A DNA stretch of 64,000 bases from Pseudoxanthomonas sp. SE1 (lineage in GTDB: Bacteria; Pseudomonadota; Gammaproteobacteria; Xanthomonadales; Xanthomonadaceae): contig NZ_CP113783.1 of the NCBI RefSeq assembly GCF_029542205.1, positions 611,001-675,000 on the forward strand, read 5' to 3'. The translations under genes were made by a program, and so were the position numbers. Within the stretch, counting starts at the first letter, position 1; each line of letters opens with the position of its first letter. This document shows positions 53,901 through 61,982 of the stretch, in pieces. The notes beneath the pieces were generated by a model. It was not told the origin of the DNA. It worked only from the letters and a program-made list of their open reading frames with translations, and did not search any database.

Positions 53901-56900
53901 ACGCTCAATGGCATCACGGTGGCCGGCAATGTCGGCGGCAGCAGCAGCGGCACCGCCACGCCCGTGGCGACCCTGCCCAGCGCCATCACAGGCATCGTCC
54001 TGCCCGCGGGCGGCGATTCGGTGCAGAACGACTTCGGTGAAACGCTGGGCGTGTCGCTGTCCGGGCGCGTGTTCTTCGATGCCGACAACGACGGCGTGCA
54101 GTCGGGCGCGGCCGAAACCGGCATCGACGGTGTGACCCTCACCCTGACCGGCACCGATGACACCGGCGCGTCGGTGTCGGTGACCACGACCACCGATGCG
54201 AACGGCGACTATGCCTTCGACGGCCTGCGTCCTGGCACCTACACGGTGACCGAGCCGCAGCAGCCCACCGGCACCAGCAACGGCCAGACCGTCGCGGGCA
54301 CCGTCGGCGGCACGTCGACCGGCACCGCCACACCGATCACCACCGTGCCCAGCGCGATCAGCGCCATCGACCTGACCACGCCGGGCAGCGCATCGGTCGA
54401 CAACCTGTTCGGCGAGATTCCGTTGAACAGCGCGATCAGCGGGCGCGTGTGGGAAGACACCGACAACGACGGCGTCATCGACCCGTCCGAGCAGGGCATC
54501 GGCAACGTGGTCGTGCGCCTGACCGGCATCGACCTGGCCGGCAACACCATCACCCGCGACGTGACCACGCAGCCGGATGGCAGTTATGCCTTCACCGAGT
54601 TGCCGCCGGGCACGTACACCCTCACCGAGCCCGACCAGCCGGCCGGCACGCTCAACGGCACCACCGTGCCCGGCACGGGGGGCGGCACCGCCACGCCGCC
54701 GACCAATACACCGTCGGTGATCAGCGCTGTCGTGCTGGGCGTGGGCGAGGAAGCCAGCGGCAACAACTTCGGTGAAGTGCCTTCCGGCAGCATCGCCGGC
54801 CGCGTCTACAACGACGGCAACAACAACGGCGTGATCGATGCCGGCGAAGGCGGCTTCCCCAACGTGCAGGTCGTGCTGACCGGCACCAATGAGCTGGGCG
54901 AAACGGTCGACGTCACCGTCACGACCGACAGCGAAGGCCGCTACCGCTTCGACGACCTGCGTCCGGGCACCTACACGGTGACCGAGCCCACCCAGCCGGC
55001 GGAGACCCTCAACGGCATCACCACGCCGGGCACCCTCGATGGCACGTCGGTGGGCGTCGCCACGCCGGTGAGCACCACGCCGTCGGCCATCAGCGGCATC
55101 GTGCTGCCGCCGGGCGGCGATTCCATCGACAACAACTTCGGCGAGATCGGCGATTCGCCGGACCTGGTGGTCAGCAAGACCGCCACGCCCACCACGTTCA
55201 CCGTCAACAACCCGGGCAGCTACACCATCCGTGTGCGCAACATCGGCCAGCAGCCGAGCGCGGGTGAATACGTGGTGGAAGACCGCCTGCCGGCCGGCCT
55301 CACGCTGGCGGCCACGCCGACCGGCAATGGCTGGACCTGCACCGGCGCGTCCGGCGACAACCGCTTCCGCTGCAGCAGCAGTGCGGTAATCGCGGCGGGT
55401 GCCACGCTGGCCGATACCATCGTCGCGCAGGTCCGCGTGGATGCGTCGGCGGCGACCGGTTCGCCGGTCAACAACGCCGTGCTGGTGGAAGGCGGCGGCG
55501 AGAACGAGTTCCGCACGCCGACCACCGATGAGCGCGCCGACTTCGAAAGCAATCCGGCCGATCTGCCGGTGTGCGATCCGGCGATCACGCAGAACGCGTG
55601 CCGCCTGCCCACCGCCGTGCAGTTGTCCGCGTCGGTGTCGGGCACGGTGTGGTTCGACCAGGGCAGCGAGTTCGGCCTGATCGACGGCGGCGACCGTCGC
55701 CTGTCCGGCTGGGTGGTGGAAGTGGTGAACGACAGCGGCCAGGTGGTCGGCACGGCGACCACGGGCGCGGACGGTACGTACTCGATCGCCGACCAGGTGC
55801 CGGGCATCCCGCTGGCCATCCGTTTCCGCGACCCGGCGACGGGCGTGGTCTGGGGCCTGCCGGTCAGTGGCGAAACCGTCACCGGTCCGCCGGTGCCGTG
55901 CGATGCGGGCAGTGCCGTCGCCAACGGCACGGCCAGTTCGTGCCGCAGCAGCGACAACGGCTCAACGCATCTGGCGGTGGTGCTGGCACCGGGTGCCAAC
56001 CTGCCGCAGCAGAGCCTGCCGCTGAACCCTGGTGGCGTGGTGTACGACGCGACCACGCGCACGCCGGTGCCCGGCTCACGCGTGACGCTGACGCCGGTAG
56101 GCACCTGCGCGGGTTACACGCCGGAACAGCACGTGCTGAACGCCGCGCTGGGCGGTTACACCGTGCAGGGCACGTCGGTGTCGATGACGGTCGGTGTGGA
56201 AGGCTTCTACCAGTTCCTGCTGGGTCCGGATGCGCCTGCCTCGTGCCGCTTCCATCTGGAGGTGGAGCCGCCGGCCGGCTACGCGTTCGAGTCCGGCATG
56301 ATCCCGGCGGAAACCGCGCCGCTGTCGCCGCCGTCCACGCCGGGCGTGGGGTATCCGGTGCAGACCAACGCCACCGCGCCGACGGCGCCGGTGGGCACCG
56401 CAACCCACTACTACCTGGACCTGACGCTGGGCTCGGGCGTGGCCACGCCGGTGCACAACCACATCCCGCTCGACCCGCAGGTCGCACCGGGCCTGGTCAT
56501 CACCAAGACCGGCGACCGCAAGACGGTGGAAGTGGGCGACAGCCTGGTCTACACCATCACCATCCGCCAGACGGCGGGTGCGTCGATGGGCACGGTCAAC
56601 GTGGTCGACCGCCTGCCGCACGGGTTCACCTTCATCGACGGCACCGCGCGTGTCGATGGTGCGGGCATCGCCAATCCGCTGGGCAAGCCCGGCCCGACGC
56701 TGGTGTTCGATGTCGGTCCGCTCGCCGTCGGCGCGCAGAAGACGCTCAGCTACCGCGTGCGCGTCGGCGTGGGCAGCATGCAGGGCGATGGCATCAACCG
56801 TGCGCGTGCCTACGGCTGCTCGATCGACGGCGGCTGCGTGGATCCGACCACGCTGGCGCCGTACCCGAACGGCGGCGTGGTGCCGTCCAATCCGGCCGAG

Positions 56901-57458
56901 TACCGCGTGATCGTCAGCGGTGGCGTGTTCACCGACGAAGGCTGCGTGCTGGGCAAGATCTTCGTGGACTGCAACGTCAACCACGTGCAGGACCGCGAAG
57001 AGATCGGCATCCCCGGCGTACGCATGTACTTCGAGGACGGCACCTGGATGGTCAGCGACTCGGAGGGCAAGTACAGCTATTGCGGCCTGCCGCCGAAGAG
57101 CCACACCCTGAAGGTCGATGCGTCGACGCTGCCGGTCGGCTCGCGCCTGACCACCAGCAGCAACCGCAACCTGGGCGATGCGGACAGCCTCTTCATCGAC
57201 CTGAAGAACGGTGAGCTGCACCGCGCGGACTTCATCGAGGGCAGCTGCTCCAACCCGGTGATGGAACAGGTGAAGGCGCGCCGCACGCAGGGCGAGATCC
57301 GCGCGCCGGAGACCGAACGCAACCAGCAACCGCTGCGCTTCGACAGCAAGCCGGCGCGCGCGCCGCAGCAGGCCACCGATTCGGCCAACCAGCAGCCGAT
57401 CGTCGCGCCGAGGCCGACCGCCACGGATGGGGATGAAGGCAAGGAGGTGCAGCCATGA
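47940..57458 (+). CDS. Giant secreted DUF11 / SdrD-like repeat surface protein
   Basis: This 3172-residue protein is read from GTG 47940 with AGGGGAAAG upstream; ATG 48042 is an alternative giving a short clean signal. The signal ends PAALA-AD near residue 48. Residues about 50-1290 hold some seven DUF11-type repeats (for example TYTLTVFNDGPSAS, FTLTARNLGPSVAQN, YRVTVRNNGPSVATN). Residues about 1290-2400 hold nine SdrD/Cna-B-like repeats with acidic, Ca2+-binding-type loops (ISGTVYLDRNDNGDQDGGEP, LSGSVWLDANNNGVRDAGEN). DUF11 units recur near 2407 and 2851, and a last Cna-B-like unit with cysteines near 3000 precedes a Q/P-rich tail. No autotransporter barrel or sortase motif is seen. It probably forms a long stalk at the cell surface. 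Operon with the next two genes. Confidence 0.87.
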   Translation: MNKQGEPTLIGGCARARAGSTGGSLRNRSRAWRWMTLATWLLAPAALAADLQITDLSDTGYDPTPAGGEVVYNVTVENGAADTVPNAVVIFDLPAGTVAGTLPAFCSADAGVPARVVCAVGELVGTQTAQGAPVSFQLGVDTGGQAPGTVTMRGAIGFGSAVPPAGTPITALTPGDAFFASDTNTANNQRNEATTLTTAGDLRLLKSATPDPVVGGSEITYTLTVFNDGPSASTHFRVVDTLPAATTYVASSFNGAGWTFNSGTMTATHAGTLAVGSSSSFTFRARVNAGSGNIINAATVEAIGTPDADPSNNDANVTTSITAGADLALSKSAAPAPAIAGQSVTFTLTARNLGPSVAQNVSLTDALPAGFVITGGTQPGGWTCSNDGANGTRTCTRAAAMPVGAVETLTIVATVPSTGVNSSGDVTNTATITSTTPDPNGPVLGVNNNDGSVTFTVLADGADLSMTKTKSPALVAVWDGIGPDTDSRMTSLIRVRNLGPRAASGQVQVVDELAAGEEFVSASGPWTCAVDNPYAVPPARQRVTCDLNAGSLPLAVNTNSPQLQIISRARAAGALTNTACTGGSNGSVEPLTAGGIDQDPETGNDCSGAGTRTTDERADLRIAKQTNGPGDVDNVLTAAQDTVTYTLTVTNDGPDSTTGIVVNDAIPGFVAGRTTVSANAPAGWTCTTGASVVCRSGTTALANGASAVIVLTVQRALFDSAGLGAGTCGGVPTTNAFCNTAGVGIDAAVAGSVGEIDAANNSASDWLQIDRVANVQTTAKSITSGATGQAGVNTTYVMSFRNQGPSTVPGVVFRDVFTLPADDAGFVLMSATRTGGGTAACTATPGPGITTAPAAGGVSYANPTAGTAQVTLTCAPLSLANGQTESLTVVIRPNVNVGNTGRVFTNVADFFFDRNNDGTPDPASGSDANGSFDFNTDATAGDDQRSASLPFNSGSVDLITNKVDTGFTGGVDPLGYDALTPANNAITYRVTVRNNGPSVATNVRISDTLTPLAGRTVRFLGVSASTTGPFVDTDCSVTAGSNPTAGAPLVLDCVMPGIGFSTNLPGVVASGQTSTLYLRYAYETPPGASGDTLLNSATASSAETDTNLANNTADQDTTIRSRADLAVTKTMVALAPDPDPAVALPPTIASVSLRQPFYYVIGGVNNGPGASLSRDRTGTSPLNGTGTVVTDTLPANLIVTGPITWRKDGPDPGGDEQPVGTGTCSQAGNTVTCTLGDMTVTGRARIIVPARWDAYPAGGTTNNTATIATEQVDPVPGNNTTTVPLGVTRSSLAGVVFEDRDRAGANGGTHQGAATEPAIAGVTITLTGVDAYGNAVNRNTVTAADGSYSFTDLSPADAAGYTLTQTQPAGFVNSPVALPTSGGAEPSLGGTYSAGSPDSVIAAIPVGADQAGVRYDFPEVRRPALSGFVYIDGNFNDVRDGGDAPISGATVELLDAGSGAVVATTTTDGSGAYSFSNLDPLIVYTLREVLPTGSYQNRPTAVNPGQVGGAPCATGCTPGTGVAGDAATTDRISGIDLGAGTDGSVFNFGEDAVAGISGSVYVDRNGNGDFDGGDAGTVNSRPNGGLQGVSVTLTGAGADGIFGNGDDPAPVTVQTDATGAYQFTDLVVGQDYRVSETQPAGYADGTENPTNAIDIANLPPAGSAGNDFGETLGSLAGVVFEDFSTTAANNNNGAFDGGENPIANVTVTLTGTDVLGNAVNVAAQTDAAGAYVFRDLLPPQAGTTYTITETQPTGYIDGRHTPGNAATPGSATTSNVIDGIAINAGQAATGYLFGELANAVISGTVYLDRNDNGDQDGGEPGIPGVTVVIEGAGPDGVFGTGDDLPPVTLTTDANGGYSYGGAITGQNYRIVETQPTGLADGQENSSNTITLTNLPAAGSSGNDFGELAASLSGSVWLDANNNGVRDAGENGIAGVSVGLPAGTLDALGNAVAAAVTDANGAYRFGDLLAGTYAVTEQAAQPVVGGVTTLNGITVAGNVGGSSSGTATPVATLPSAITGIVLPAGGDSVQNDFGETLGVSLSGRVFFDADNDGVQSGAAETGIDGVTLTLTGTDDTGASVSVTTTTDANGDYAFDGLRPGTYTVTEPQQPTGTSNGQTVAGTVGGTSTGTATPITTVPSAISAIDLTTPGSASVDNLFGEIPLNSAISGRVWEDTDNDGVIDPSEQGIGNVVVRLTGIDLAGNTITRDVTTQPDGSYAFTELPPGTYTLTEPDQPAGTLNGTTVPGTGGGTATPPTNTPSVISAVVLGVGEEASGNNFGEVPSGSIAGRVYNDGNNNGVIDAGEGGFPNVQVVLTGTNELGETVDVTVTTDSEGRYRFDDLRPGTYTVTEPTQPAETLNGITTPGTLDGTSVGVATPVSTTPSAISGIVLPPGGDSIDNNFGEIGDSPDLVVSKTATPTTFTVNNPGSYTIRVRNIGQQPSAGEYVVEDRLPAGLTLAATPTGNGWTCTGASGDNRFRCSSSAVIAAGATLADTIVAQVRVDASAATGSPVNNAVLVEGGGENEFRTPTTDERADFESNPADLPVCDPAITQNACRLPTAVQLSASVSGTVWFDQGSEFGLIDGGDRRLSGWVVEVVNDSGQVVGTATTGADGTYSIADQVPGIPLAIRFRDPATGVVWGLPVSGETVTGPPVPCDAGSAVANGTASSCRSSDNGSTHLAVVLAPGANLPQQSLPLNPGGVVYDATTRTPVPGSRVTLTPVGTCAGYTPEQHVLNAALGGYTVQGTSVSMTVGVEGFYQFLLGPDAPASCRFHLEVEPPAGYAFESGMIPAETAPLSPPSTPGVGYPVQTNATAPTAPVGTATHYYLDLTLGSGVATPVHNHIPLDPQVAPGLVITKTGDRKTVEVGDSLVYTITIRQTAGASMGTVNVVDRLPHGFTFIDGTARVDGAGIANPLGKPGPTLVFDVGPLAVGAQKTLSYRVRVGVGSMQGDGINRARAYGCSIDGGCVDPTTLAPYPNGGVVPSNPAEYRVIVSGGVFTDEGCVLGKIFVDCNVNHVQDREEIGIPGVRMYFEDGTWMVSDSEGKYSYCGLPPKSHTLKVDASTLPVGSRLTTSSNRNLGDADSLFIDLKNGELHRADFIEGSCSNPVMEQVKARRTQGEIRAPETERNQQPLRFDSKPARAPQQATDSANQQPIVAPRPTATDGDEGKEVQP
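47977..47993 (+). repeat. (GC)8 simple-sequence tract near the start of the giant surface gene
   Basis: Seventeen bases of alternating G and C fall in codons 13-18 of the GTG-started frame. A change of one unit by slippage would shift the frame, as in contingency loci. If ATG 48042 is the true start, the tract would lie in the 5' leader instead. Confidence 0.8.
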
Positions 57459-60400
57459 GCCGCATTCCCTCCCGCCCCTTATCCCTGTCGGAAGCCAAGC
57501 CCATGCGTGTCACGCGTCACTCCCATCATCCGCTGGCGCTCGCCCTCGCGCTGGCCATCGTGCCCACGCTGGCGACAGCGCAGACCGTGTCCGGGGACCA
57601 GCGCTTCACGCCCGTGCTGGGGCAGGGCACGCCGCTGTTCCCGCAATCCCCGCAGCTGCAGGACACCGCGTCGCAACCGCTGTACGCGCAGCCGGGCAAT
57701 GTGGACTACCGCGTCAACGCGGGCGTCGACCGCGTGGTGGTCGAGGTCGACCGCGACGGCGTCCCGGCCGACGGCCAGTCGCCGGTGCGCGTGGTGGTGC
57801 AGCTGTTCGATGCCGACGGCAAGCCGATGGCGGGCGACGCGTTCGCCACCATCGAGCACACCGGTGGGCGCATCAAGCTGCCGGACGGACGCACCGACGA
57901 ACTCGGCCCCGGCCGGCTCGATGCCGACAAGGTCACGCCCGGTGTGCAGCTTCCCGTGCGCGACGGCAGGGCCGAATTCGAACTGCTCGCGCCGCACGAT
58001 CCGCAGGACGTGCTGCTTCGGGTGACGTCGGGCGCGCACAGCGCCGAGGGCGTGGTCGGCTTCGTGCCGGAAATGCGCGAGATGATCGCCACGGGCCTGA
58101 TCGAAGGCGTGATCAACTTCCGTCGCAACGGTGACGGGCTGATCAACGGGACGCAGCGCGGCGACGGCTTCGAGCGCGAGATCCGTCGCTGGGAAAAGCA
58201 GTTCAACAGCGGCAAGGCGAATGGCGCGGCGCGCGCGGCGTTCTTCGCCAAGGGCACCATCAAGGGTGAATACCTGCTCACCGCGGCCTACGATTCCGAC
58301 AAGGAAGTGCGTGCCCGCCTGCTGCGCGACATCCAGCCGGAAGAGTTCTACCCCGTATACGGCGACGCCTCGCTGCGCGGCTTCGATGCGCGTTCGGCCG
58401 AACGCCTGTACGTGCGCGTGGACAAGGGCCGCAGCTACCTGCTGTATGGCGATTTCCAGACCGGCGACAACCTCGCGACGCAGACCGGTGTTGATGCCGG
58501 CACCCGCGCAGCGCCGCGCGTGCTGGGCACCTACAACCGCACCGCCACCGGCCTGGGCTGGCACTTCGAGAATGCACGCGTGCGCGGCAATGTCTTCGCC
58601 ATCGAGGATTCGCTGCGCCAGGTGATCGAGGAACTGCCCGCCTCCGGCAGCGGTCCTTACGGCCTGCGCAACAATGCGGTACTGGAAGGCAGCGAGCGCG
58701 TGGAAGTGGTCGTGCGCGACCGCAACCAGCCTTCGCGCATCGTCTCGGTGCGTCCGCTGGGGCGGCTGGTGGACTACAGCTTCGAGCCGTTCTCCGGCCG
58801 CATCCTGCTCAACAGCTTCCTGCCGTCGTTCGACAGCGACCTCAACCCGGTTTCGCTGCGGATCACCTACGAACTGGACCAGGGAACCGAGAAGTTCCTG
58901 GTGCTGGGCGCGGATGCGCAGCTGCGCGTGGGCGAGAAGGGCGAAATCGGCGGCTCCTACGTCGACGATCGCAACCCCTTCGCCGCCTTCGAGATGGGCA
59001 GCGCAAACATCGGCTACCGCCTGGGCGCGAACACGTGGCTGGTGGCCGAAGCCGCGCGCACGCGCAGCGAAGTGAATACCAACTCGGTCAACCAGTACGG
59101 CACGCCCGCGCTGCAGGGCCTCAGCGGGCTGGTGGAGGGCAACGCGTGGCGGGTGGAGCTGGGACACGCCAGCGAGGACGTGGACCTGAAGCTGTTCGCC
59201 GGCCAGTCCGATCCGGAGTTCAACAATCCCGCTTCGCCGCTGTACGGCGGCCGCGGCGAGTACAGCCTGACCACGCGCTGGCGTCTCAACGACCGGTTCG
59301 AGCTGTATGCCGAAGGGCTGCGCAGCGAAGACCGCAATCCCGACGGCGGCGAACGCAACGCCGCGAGTGCGGGCACGCGGGTGAAGCTGACCGACAAGCT
59401 GACGCTGGACTTCGGCTACCGCGCAATCCGCGAGACGGTCGGCGCCTATTACACGTGGGCCACCAGCAGCGGCTACGGCAACATCGGCGGACTGTCGGGC
59501 GGCTACGCCACGGGGTCGGGCGGTGGTGCGCTCGGCTATGGCCAGCAACCGTTGGATCCGTTGACCGGCCTGCCGATCATCAGCAGCGGCAATCCGAACG
59601 ACGTGGCCAGCGGCCTGCCGGTGGGCACCGAACTGTCCTCGGACATGCTGCGCATCGGCGTGGGCTATCGCGCCAGCGACCGTTTCAGCCTGGGTGGCGA
59701 AGTGGAGCAGGACATCCATGGCGAGGACCGCAACCGTGTGGCGCTCGGTATGGACTACCAGCTGCGCGAACGCAGCCGCGTGTATGGCCGCTACGAAAAA
59801 CAGACCGGCATCAGCGGCGTGAATGGTCTGACCCAGGATGGCCGCGAGGCGGACACGCTCGCGCTGGGCGTGGATACCAGCTTCATCAAGGATACGCAGC
59901 TGTTCTCGGAGTACCGGCTGCGTGATGCCATCGCGGGCCGCGACATCCAGGCCGCGTCGGGCATCCGCAACCGCTGGGACCTGCGCGAGGGCCTGCGCTT
60001 GGATACGTCGTTGGAACATACCAACGTGATCTCCGGCAACGTCGGCGATTCGACCGGCATCGGCGTCGCAATGGACTACACGGCCAATCCGATGTGGCGC
60101 GGCAGCATGCGCGTGGAGCACCGCATCTCCGACGACGTGGCCGGCACGCCGACCAACGAGGGCTACAACACCACGCTGCTGCAGTTCCTGGCGGCCCGCA
60201 AGCTGAGCCGCGACTGGACGCTGCTGGCCCGCAACTACCTGCTGCGCACCGAGTACGACGCGCGCGGCGACGTGCTGCAGGACCGCTTCCAGATCGGCGC
60301 GGCGTACCGCGACACGGACACCAATCGCGTCAACGCGCTGGCCCGCTACGAGTACAAGCTGGAGAAGGACGAGAGCGGCATGGACGGTTCGGGCTTCGGT

Positions 60401-60865
60401 TCGGACACGGGCCAGGACATCCGCACCAGCGCGCACATCGTCTCGGCGCATGCCGACTGGCATCCGTCGCGGCCGTGGTGGCTGACCGGCCGCGTGGCCG
60501 CGAAGTGGCAGCAGGACAGCTTCTTCTATGCCGACACCGGGCGCGTCGATGACGATTTCAACGCGGTGCTGGTGTCCGGCCGCGTGGTCTACGACATCAC
60601 CGAGAACTGGGACATCGGCGTGCTGGGTTCCGCGTTCCGCGGCCAGGACGGCGCCAACCAGTATGCGTTCGGCGTGGAAGTAGGGCGCCTGCTGCGGCAG
60701 AACCTCTGGCTGTCGGCGGGCTACAACGCCACCGGCTTCCGCGGCGACGAGGACCTGACCGGTTACGAGTACACGCAGCAGGGCGCGTTCATCCGCCTGC
60801 GCTTCAAGTTCGACGAAGACCTTTTCCGTAGAGACGACGTCCGCTACCGCGACCCGGTGCGCTGA
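57455..60865 (+). CDS. Large outer-membrane beta-barrel-like protein partnered with the giant surface protein
   Basis: This 1136-residue protein starts at ATG 57455, overlapping the giant gene stop (ATGA) and preceded by AAGGAGGT; ATG 57503 is the next in-frame start. The signal ends LATAQT. Residues about 70-210 resemble an Ig-like or invasin-type domain (VVEVDRDGVPADGQSPVRVVVQLFDADGKP). A middle region (YPVYGDASLRGFDARSAERLYVRVDKGRSYLLYGDFQ) precedes some 20 amphipathic, alternating strands in the last 500 residues, ending AFIRLRFKFDEDLFRRDD. It is probably an outer-membrane barrel that anchors or exports the 3172-residue protein. I do not recognise a named family; function is inferred from position and strand pattern. 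Confidence 0.78.
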   Translation: MSRIPSRPLSLSEAKPMRVTRHSHHPLALALALAIVPTLATAQTVSGDQRFTPVLGQGTPLFPQSPQLQDTASQPLYAQPGNVDYRVNAGVDRVVVEVDRDGVPADGQSPVRVVVQLFDADGKPMAGDAFATIEHTGGRIKLPDGRTDELGPGRLDADKVTPGVQLPVRDGRAEFELLAPHDPQDVLLRVTSGAHSAEGVVGFVPEMREMIATGLIEGVINFRRNGDGLINGTQRGDGFEREIRRWEKQFNSGKANGAARAAFFAKGTIKGEYLLTAAYDSDKEVRARLLRDIQPEEFYPVYGDASLRGFDARSAERLYVRVDKGRSYLLYGDFQTGDNLATQTGVDAGTRAAPRVLGTYNRTATGLGWHFENARVRGNVFAIEDSLRQVIEELPASGSGPYGLRNNAVLEGSERVEVVVRDRNQPSRIVSVRPLGRLVDYSFEPFSGRILLNSFLPSFDSDLNPVSLRITYELDQGTEKFLVLGADAQLRVGEKGEIGGSYVDDRNPFAAFEMGSANIGYRLGANTWLVAEAARTRSEVNTNSVNQYGTPALQGLSGLVEGNAWRVELGHASEDVDLKLFAGQSDPEFNNPASPLYGGRGEYSLTTRWRLNDRFELYAEGLRSEDRNPDGGERNAASAGTRVKLTDKLTLDFGYRAIRETVGAYYTWATSSGYGNIGGLSGGYATGSGGGALGYGQQPLDPLTGLPIISSGNPNDVASGLPVGTELSSDMLRIGVGYRASDRFSLGGEVEQDIHGEDRNRVALGMDYQLRERSRVYGRYEKQTGISGVNGLTQDGREADTLALGVDTSFIKDTQLFSEYRLRDAIAGRDIQAASGIRNRWDLREGLRLDTSLEHTNVISGNVGDSTGIGVAMDYTANPMWRGSMRVEHRISDDVAGTPTNEGYNTTLLQFLAARKLSRDWTLLARNYLLRTEYDARGDVLQDRFQIGAAYRDTDTNRVNALARYEYKLEKDESGMDGSGFGSDTGQDIRTSAHIVSAHADWHPSRPWWLTGRVAAKWQQDSFFYADTGRVDDDFNAVLVSGRVVYDITENWDIGVLGSAFRGQDGANQYAFGVEVGRLLRQNLWLSAGYNATGFRGDEDLTGYEYTQQGAFIRLRFKFDEDLFRRDDVRYRDPVR

Positions 60866-60876
60866 GGAAACACGAC

Positions 60877-61896
60877 ATGACCATCACCAAGCCCACCCTT
60901 CTCGCCGCCGCCGTCCTCGCCACCCTGGCCATCGGCGCCAGCGCGCAGCAGACCGTGCTCACCCCGCAACGCGACCGGATCACCGACGAGGCCATCCACG
61001 CCGACCTGTCCGGCTACGAGCACACGCAGGGGCGCATCAAGGCGCTCAACGATGCCGGCCGCCCCGTGCGCGACTACCACCTGTCCAAGGCGCAGTGCTG
61101 GCTGGACGTGTCCTTCCACGAATACAGCCGCAACGACCGCAGCGACTTTCCGCAGGCAGCGCTGACCGAATCGGAGAAGCTCATCGTCGGCATGGAGCAG
61201 GGCGTGTCGCCGCTGCCGACCGACACCCCGCTGGTGAACGGTGCCGCACGCGTGCGCGAGGATCTGTGGCAACGCCTGCGTGCCATCCACGGCACGCAGG
61301 GCTTCAGCTGCGCGCAACAGGCCGTGGCCTGCGGCGAAGTGGAGCTGGTGCACGCGGGCAACGAGTTCAACCAGCAGCAGTGGCGCCACGCCAAGCCTTA
61401 CATCCAGATCGCCGAGGACTGGGTCGGCGACGCCGAAGCCATGGCGCGCCAGTGCGGCGCCGCGCCCGACGCGCCCGCCGTGGTGCCCGCCGGAACCGCG
61501 CTGACCGTCAACGTGCTGTTCGAGTTCGACCGCTCCGGTCGCGACGACATCCGTGTCTATTCGCTGTGGAGCCTGGACCGCGAACTGGCCCGCCTGCCCA
61601 AGGAAGGACTGACGCTGACAGGCGTCGAACTGGTCGGCCACGCCGACCGTCTGCAGGGGCGCGGATTCGACTACAACCAGGCGCTCTCCGAACGGCGTGC
61701 CCAGACCGTGCAGGCGTTGCTCATGGAGCGCGGCATCGAACCGGCCATGATCGGGTACACCTTCAAGGGTGACGCGGAGCAGGTCCAGCAGTGCGACGGT
61801 GTGAAGCCCCAGGCGGCCCTGCGCGAATGCCTGATCCCCAATCGCCGCGTCGAAGTGCGGTTGCTCGTCCAGTCCGCCCGGGTCGACTCACAGTAA
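60877..61896 (+). CDS. OmpA-domain protein, third gene of the surface operon
   Basis: This 339-residue protein starts 11 bp after the barrel gene. The signal ends GASAQQ. The central region (about 50-190) is helical with AKQ/W-rich segments (LSKAQCWLDVSFHEYSRND, AQQAVACGEVELVHAGNEF) and several cysteines. The C-terminal OmpA-like peptidoglycan-binding domain (about 205-330) shows VNVLFEFDRSGRDDIR, LTGVELVGHADRLQGRGFDYN, LSERRAQTVQALL and LIPNRRVEVRL. It likely tethers the outer-membrane complex formed with the two upstream proteins to the cell wall. Confidence 0.85.
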   Translation: MTITKPTLLAAAVLATLAIGASAQQTVLTPQRDRITDEAIHADLSGYEHTQGRIKALNDAGRPVRDYHLSKAQCWLDVSFHEYSRNDRSDFPQAALTESEKLIVGMEQGVSPLPTDTPLVNGAARVREDLWQRLRAIHGTQGFSCAQQAVACGEVELVHAGNEFNQQQWRHAKPYIQIAEDWVGDAEAMARQCGAAPDAPAVVPAGTALTVNVLFEFDRSGRDDIRVYSLWSLDRELARLPKEGLTLTGVELVGHADRLQGRGFDYNQALSERRAQTVQALLMERGIEPAMIGYTFKGDAEQVQQCDGVKPQAALRECLIPNRRVEVRLLVQSARVDSQ

Positions 61897-61982
61897 CGCC
61901 TATACTTCACCTGTCTTCGTGGATGGATGGAGTGGAGTGATGGGGAACCTGCGCGTCGTCCGGACGTCCGGAGAGCGGATTC

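Noticed and set aside
57479..60463. A 994-codon minus-strand open frame opposite the barrel gene
   Set aside because: Same cause: an antisense shadow of a GC-rich gene, with no recognisable domain or start signal.
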